From positions 248,001 through 312,000 of the forward strand of contig VJWN01000006.1 in the NCBI GenBank assembly GCA_007644065.1: a stretch of DNA of 64,000 bases, given 5' to 3'. Below are positions 59,865-64,000 of this stretch, piece by piece. The DNA comes from Margaritispora aquatica (taxonomy: Eukaryota; Ascomycota; Leotiomycetes; Helotiales; Discinellaceae). A program made the position numbers and the translations under genes. Numbering within the stretch: the stretch's first letter is position 1; each line of letters begins with the position of its first letter. The notes under the pieces were generated by a model that ran no database searches, was not told the origin of the DNA, and saw only the letters and a program-made list of their open reading frames with translations.

Positions 59865-60234
59865 GGGGTTCGAGACACCCTTTGCTTATCCTGCTGGTCC
59901 TGTTCGTCTTCTCTGCAGTACACTACAGTACGCCGTTATGGCAATGGTAATATCAATGGCATGTCAACGAATATTATAGTTGACTAACTACAATATCCTA
60001 CCTAATTCATAAGATGTTCTATCGAGGTAATGAACTTCCATGTTATATTGTCCAGCTTTTCAATACGTTCATTACCTGAGATATTCAAGAAAGAGTAACC
60101 AGCTTGAGTCTTTAATAAGATACCCAGAATGAGAATTCCTATTACAGTATGTACTATACTATACGATTCAGGAAAGGAATAGAAAGCTGTAGGCGAACAA
60201 GGTAGACTAATCCGGATTAGTCGCTTAGGAAAAG

Positions 60235-60288
60235 CTACCTACCTACCTACCTACCTACCTACCTACCTATCTACCTACCCTACCCTAC
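60235..60288. repeat. CTAC tetranucleotide microsatellite
   Basis: CTAC repeats, perfect for about 9 units and then with a few substitutions. Confidence 0.9.
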
Positions 60289-60316
60289 TTGTACTTGTAT
60301 TTGATATAAAACTACC

Positions 60317-60370
60317 TAGATGTTAGATATTAGATGTTAGATGTTAGATGTTAGATGTTAGACGTTAGAC
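60317..60370. repeat. 7-bp tandem repeat (TAGATGT)
   Basis: Seven or so copies of TAGATGT/TAGATAT/TAGACGT in tandem. Confidence 0.88.
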
Positions 60371-60961
60371 GATAACCCTTACCGGGTGAGAGTGAGACTC
60401 GTTTCGCAGTTTCAGGACTAGACGCCGTTCCAATTCCAGTTTCTTAGCTTCGTCACACAAACTGGCCATTGGGGGTCTTTTCTTCCTCGTGTCTGGTGTT
60501 TACAATCCTACTATCCTCCTCCTGTCCTACTGTAACGCATCATCATCATCATCATCCGAACGGCAACCCCATTCCCATTCCCATCCCACGCTGTGACGCC
60601 AGCTTCCCACCGTTCGCTTGAGGCCCCACGATTCTTGTTACGTTGAGGTGGGGGTTCTACTCTTCTTTTCCCCTCCTCTGCCAATCGACCTGGAATTAGG
60701 CGATTTCCCTGGCTTGACCTACTATTCTGCCCTCCTTCAGCTCGTACTTGACCTACAAAGCACAGCAGCAGTGAAGAGTGCCATCCGGATTGCTGGATCA
60801 CTGCCTACTGGCTGTCTGACTATGGCACTTGATATCGTTGAGGTGTTACCATACCAGCCTTCGTCATTGGTATGTCCTGTATTGGTAGGGTAGGGTAAGG
60901 TAAGGTGAGGTGAGGTAAGATATTGATGGCAAATCATGAAGAATTCTTTAATCTTTCTGGT

Positions 60962-60996
60962 CTTCAGTCTTCAATCTTCAATCTTCAATCTTCAAT
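60962..60996. repeat. 7-bp tandem repeat (CTTCAAT), 5 units
   Basis: CTTCAGT followed by four perfect CTTCAAT units; a second ATTCATC heptamer array lies just downstream at about 61027-61052. Confidence 0.9.
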
Positions 60997-62232
60997 CTCT
61001 AGGTCCTTCACTCACCACTCACCACTCATCATTCATCATTCATCATTCATCACGTACCCCTCACTTGGAGCTGAGATCAAACCAAACACAAACTCTGTAC
61101 CCCAGGAAATGCCGTGCACTACCACCGCCTTCGTACTTGTCTCCGTCCCTTAGTCTGCTTTGACTTCCTATCAACTGCGTCTGCGTCTACCGCTTCTACA
61201 CTCCTCTACCTCCACCTCTACCTCTACCTCTACCTACCTAGTTTCTTCTCACCGCAAGACTTGCTTGGCCAAATCCAAACCGTGCCTGCACTAGTCAAGT
61301 CAAGACACTGCTCATTGGTGTTGGTACGTGTTGCTCGCCCTTTTTATGCTTCCAAGACCACTACCACTACTCATCACCCACTCACTCACTCACTTCCTTG
61401 CCCACTTTCCACAACTCCCTAGCCTCCGAGCTTCAAGTAACTCCGTCGCCTCCATCCATCAAGCATCGAGCAAGCGCCCAGTATTCCTTCCTCGATCTGC
61501 AGGCTCAAATCGCACAGATCTCTTTCTCTGCCCCTCTCACAGTCGCTCTAGGCTCCATCTCACACCTGCTCACACCTTCTCACACCGTCACCGTCACCGT
61601 CTTGTCAGCCTTGCAAAACGGCTGGATTGGCGTTCATTTGCCTACCATACTTACTCACCTACGACGAGGCGGGTGACAGCGCAATATCCAGAGTTGACTC
61701 CTTTTACAGGGCAACATCAGAAGAGGTGCACTTTGCACTTTGCTGCTTCACCGCCCGAGCCGCCGGCTATTGTGTTATACCTTACAATATCCATGGTACT
61801 TTTACTCATACACAGACCACAGACTACCAGACTACCGTATAGTATCCTCGCTTGCCTCCTTTTCAGGCGACATATCTAGAGTACACTATCCACTATCCGC
61901 TATCCACTACAGAAGAGGTCATTTGGCAGCTCCGGAAACAACTCAGGGTCGCATATTCGATACTAGCTGGGTACCCACAGCAATACCTAGCATTACCTAT
62001 CAATTCTCATGATATCGGCCGTTTGCTCTTCCTTGACCAGAATCGAGAAAGGCTCCAGCTCAAACACAGCTGCCACTGGCTTCTGACACCGGCATACGAA
62101 GCCGCCAAAATTCGCCGCTCCGATCCACTGGGACAATTTCATGCACCAGCTGCAGCAAAAATCTGCCCTTCACCTGCAACTGCAACATCTGCAAGCTGCA
62201 AGCTGCACCCGTCAAGCTCACGCCTGTCCGTC

Positions 62233-63809
62233 ATGCAAACCCAAACCCAATCAGACTCGCTCTTGACGCCTATAGGTGAGTGCCTGGCAAAGCCTATTTC
62301 ACCACTTTCGCACCCCACCCCATTCCTGAGCTTGAGCTCTTCTCCAATTATCTCCCCTCGTGTTCCATCGGCTCGATGTCGTTGATTTCCAAAGCTTCTA
62401 GAAGGTGTTGTGTGTTGTAACACTTCTTTCTGCCAGGCCATTTTTTTCCTTTTTGGTCCTTCCGGTTCGTGTTCCCTCGGGCTCGGGCTCAGGTATATGC
62501 GCATGCACATAGCACATATGGTATGAAGAAGAAGAAGAAGAAGGAGAAGAAGAAAATGCGTTCCATTTTTATGTTCCATGTACACTCACTGATGGATGAG
62601 GACTTTCATGTACGATGAGTTGCGAAATTTCTGCTTCAAAACCCTCGGTCCTACATGGCACGACATTTATCATGTTCCCACATTTGTGCTTTCGAAGCTG
62701 TCGAAAACCCCTCGTGGTTGAACGTGCTGTTTCGCTGGCTATCTAGCCTTGCTACCCATATGATTACCATCCATTCATTGTCAAAATGATCCAAAACACA
62801 AAGGTGATTGGTGTAAAGCATATCACCAAGTGGTCGCATGCGAGAGGCTCAATCAATACCGTCATACTTTGAATATTCAGGTGCATATGGACCGTGGGAT
62901 GCAAACATTTCCCGACCCCGCACTAGTAGCAAGTCGCTTCTATTCTGACGAGGGGGTTGTGATATTACAATGGTATTGCTATGATATTGCTATTCACGGC
63001 TCGGAGATGAGACATTCAGAAAAAGCATGACCAACTACATTTGCTAATATTTTCATAGGCTACATGAATGGTAGCTGTGGCTATTGTGGTAACAAATCTG
63101 GAAGTAAGTCAGGAAACCCCAAGACCATTACGTTTCACCAGAGACGACTTCCAGTACCATGCATCAAAGACAAGCACAACTGTGACTGTGACCTGAAAAT
63201 ATCAACTCGTTCAAATTTATCCCAAGTTATGTATTTACTTTTTACATCTAGGCTTCTCCTACTATGCCGCTTCCTCGTCATTGAGTCCTGAATTCTACCT
63301 TGCCCTCCTCGATCGAGGGTGGAGAAGATCCGGCACCACGCTCTACAAACCGGACCTGGCAGCATCATGCTGTCCCCATTACACAATCCGACTCAACTCC
63401 CACGAGTATCATGCGTCCAAGACCCAACGACAGACACTGAACCGGTTCAACCGACATATTCTCGGAGATGAGTACGCCAAAGAAGCAGCCAGGCTGCATC
63501 CCAAATCCCGCGAGGAGGCCAAAAAACGTAACGTCGACTTCGATTTAGTAGAGCGAGTCCACGAGCCCGAGAGCAAAACCATTGATGAAACCTCGCGACG
63601 CCCACCCGAGCCAGCCCACGAGCTAACCGTCACGCTGGAGCCGGCTGAGTTTACGGAGGAGAAATATGACTTGTTTGAGAATTACCAGCGGACGGTACAT
63701 CACGAGCCACCAGCGAAGATTAGTAGGACGAGCTTCAAGAGCTTTTTATGCATTTCGCCGTTGACGCGGGTGACGAGGACCGTGAATGGCAAAGACCGCA
63801 AATTGGGAT
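62233..63809 (+). CDS. ATE1: arginyl-tRNA--protein transferase (partial, 5' part)
   Basis: Exons 62233-62275, 63059-63103 and 63252-63809; the gene continues beyond the window. The first intron is 783 nt, the second 148 nt, and a third starts with GTAAGT at 63810. The joins are supported by phase and by the family: LLTPIGYMNGSCGYCGNKS across introns 1 and 2, then SFSYYAASSSLSPEFY and LLDRGWRRSG, a hallmark of ATE1, then CCPHYTIRL. The N-terminal CGYCG and CC pairs bind metal or heme in the family. The enzyme transfers arginine from tRNA to N-terminal Asp/Glu (or oxidised Cys) to mark proteins for the Arg/N-degron pathway. About 215 residues are present. Confidence 0.92.
62525..62554. repeat. 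GAA triplet repeat inside ATE1 intron 1
   Basis: About 10 GAA/GGA units within the 783-nt first intron. Confidence 0.85.
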
Positions 63810-64000
63810 GTAAGTCATCCGTCCCCGTCGATCACTCCCGAGATCCCGTTTCACTTGCCTGTTTGGTCGCGTGCCCTTTTTGCATTTCACATTTCACATG
63901 TTAAGATCTTACATCTTACACCTTACATCTTACATTTTACATTATGACCCCCATGGTTTTGAATTTGAATTTTCAAACTTGGCATGCGATAGTCCAAATC
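63810..64000 (+). other. start of ATE1 intron 3 and window end
   Basis: Begins with the GTAAGT donor; contains a run of CTTACAT-like heptamers (about 63907-63943). I could not recognise the acceptor or the next exon before the window ends. Confidence 0.5.

Larger units (their letters stand above)
58744..62232. other. long promoter/leader region rich in short tandem repeats
   Basis: 3.5 kb between the divergent Nudix and ATE1 genes. It has many C/T-rich tracts and tandem repeats. Overlapping plus-strand frames at 61328-61879 and 61852-62385 result from low-complexity C/T-rich sequence and are probably ATE1 leader. No gene was recognised. Confidence 0.5.

Noticed and set aside
59606..59987. 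Open frames with Gly-Leu-Phe or Lys-Pro-Asn repeats
   Set aside because: They only translate a 9-bp tandem repeat whose unit is a multiple of three; flanking sequence has no coding features.
60235..61052. Tandem arrays considered as CRISPR-like or minisatellite genes
   Set aside because: Units are 4-9 bp with no spacers; these are simple eukaryotic microsatellites.
61328..62385. Overlapping plus-strand frames of 183 and 177 codons
   Set aside because: C/T-rich low-complexity leader sequence in two overlapping frames, Ser/His/Leu-rich, no domain; ends at the ATE1 start.

Overview
The window is nuclear DNA of a filamentous ascomycete (Pezizomycotina). Genes carry short GT-AG introns, mostly 50-160 nt, plus two GC-AG introns. 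There is a quinate activator/repressor pair, an Lys2-type aminoadipate reductase, two 2EXR-like proteins and an F-box protein. The overall feel is Leotiomycetes, but that placement is inference from gene style only. All exon joins were made by eye from splice signals, reading phase and family conservation; none is backed by transcripts.

Layout. 1-48 is the last codons of an unidentified gene. 0.5-5.7 kb holds a multi-pass membrane protein, an F-box protein and bystin/Enp1 (40S ribosome biogenesis). 5.7-7.5 kb is gene-poor and may hold a decayed gene. 7.5-14.8 kb holds the divergent pair qa-1F (Zn2Cys6 activator, 7 exons) and qa-1S (pentafunctional-AROM-derived repressor, 4 exons), without any quinate-catabolic enzyme gene nearby. 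16-26 kb is spaced-out accessory sequence. It contains a signal-peptide-bearing isochorismatase-like hydrolase, two 2EXR-like proteins, a Cys-free small secreted protein, a 99-aa protein of unknown role and a secreted peptide made of two tandem six-cysteine (CS-alpha-beta, defensin-like) domains. The second defensin-like domain is only complete after splicing to a 19-nt terminal exon.

26-29 kb is apparently empty. 29-39.7 kb holds LYS2 (lysine synthesis), a type II membrane protein, a SET-domain protein and a divergent 6-phosphogluconate dehydrogenase. 39.7-42.1 kb is AT-rich and nearly empty. 42-46 kb holds QCR8 and prohibitin-1 head to head on a 284-bp shared promoter, then an Lpl1/Rog1-type serine lipase. 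47.8-58.7 kb holds a low-complexity protein with an 88-residue internal repeat, a charged coiled-coil protein, TRP2 (anthranilate synthase component I), a coiled-coil protein, LSM1 and a Nudix (diphosphoinositol polyphosphate phosphohydrolase-like) gene. 58.7-62.2 kb is a long leader/promoter stretch full of short tandem repeats. It leads into ATE1 (arginyl-tRNA-protein transferase), whose first intron is 783 nt and whose 3' part runs off the window.

Housekeeping genes for amino-acid synthesis (LYS2, TRP2), respiration (QCR8, PHB1), RNA decay (LSM1) and ribosome assembly (ENP1) are interleaved with faster-evolving secreted and regulatory genes. No tRNA, rRNA, CRISPR or intact transposon was recognised.
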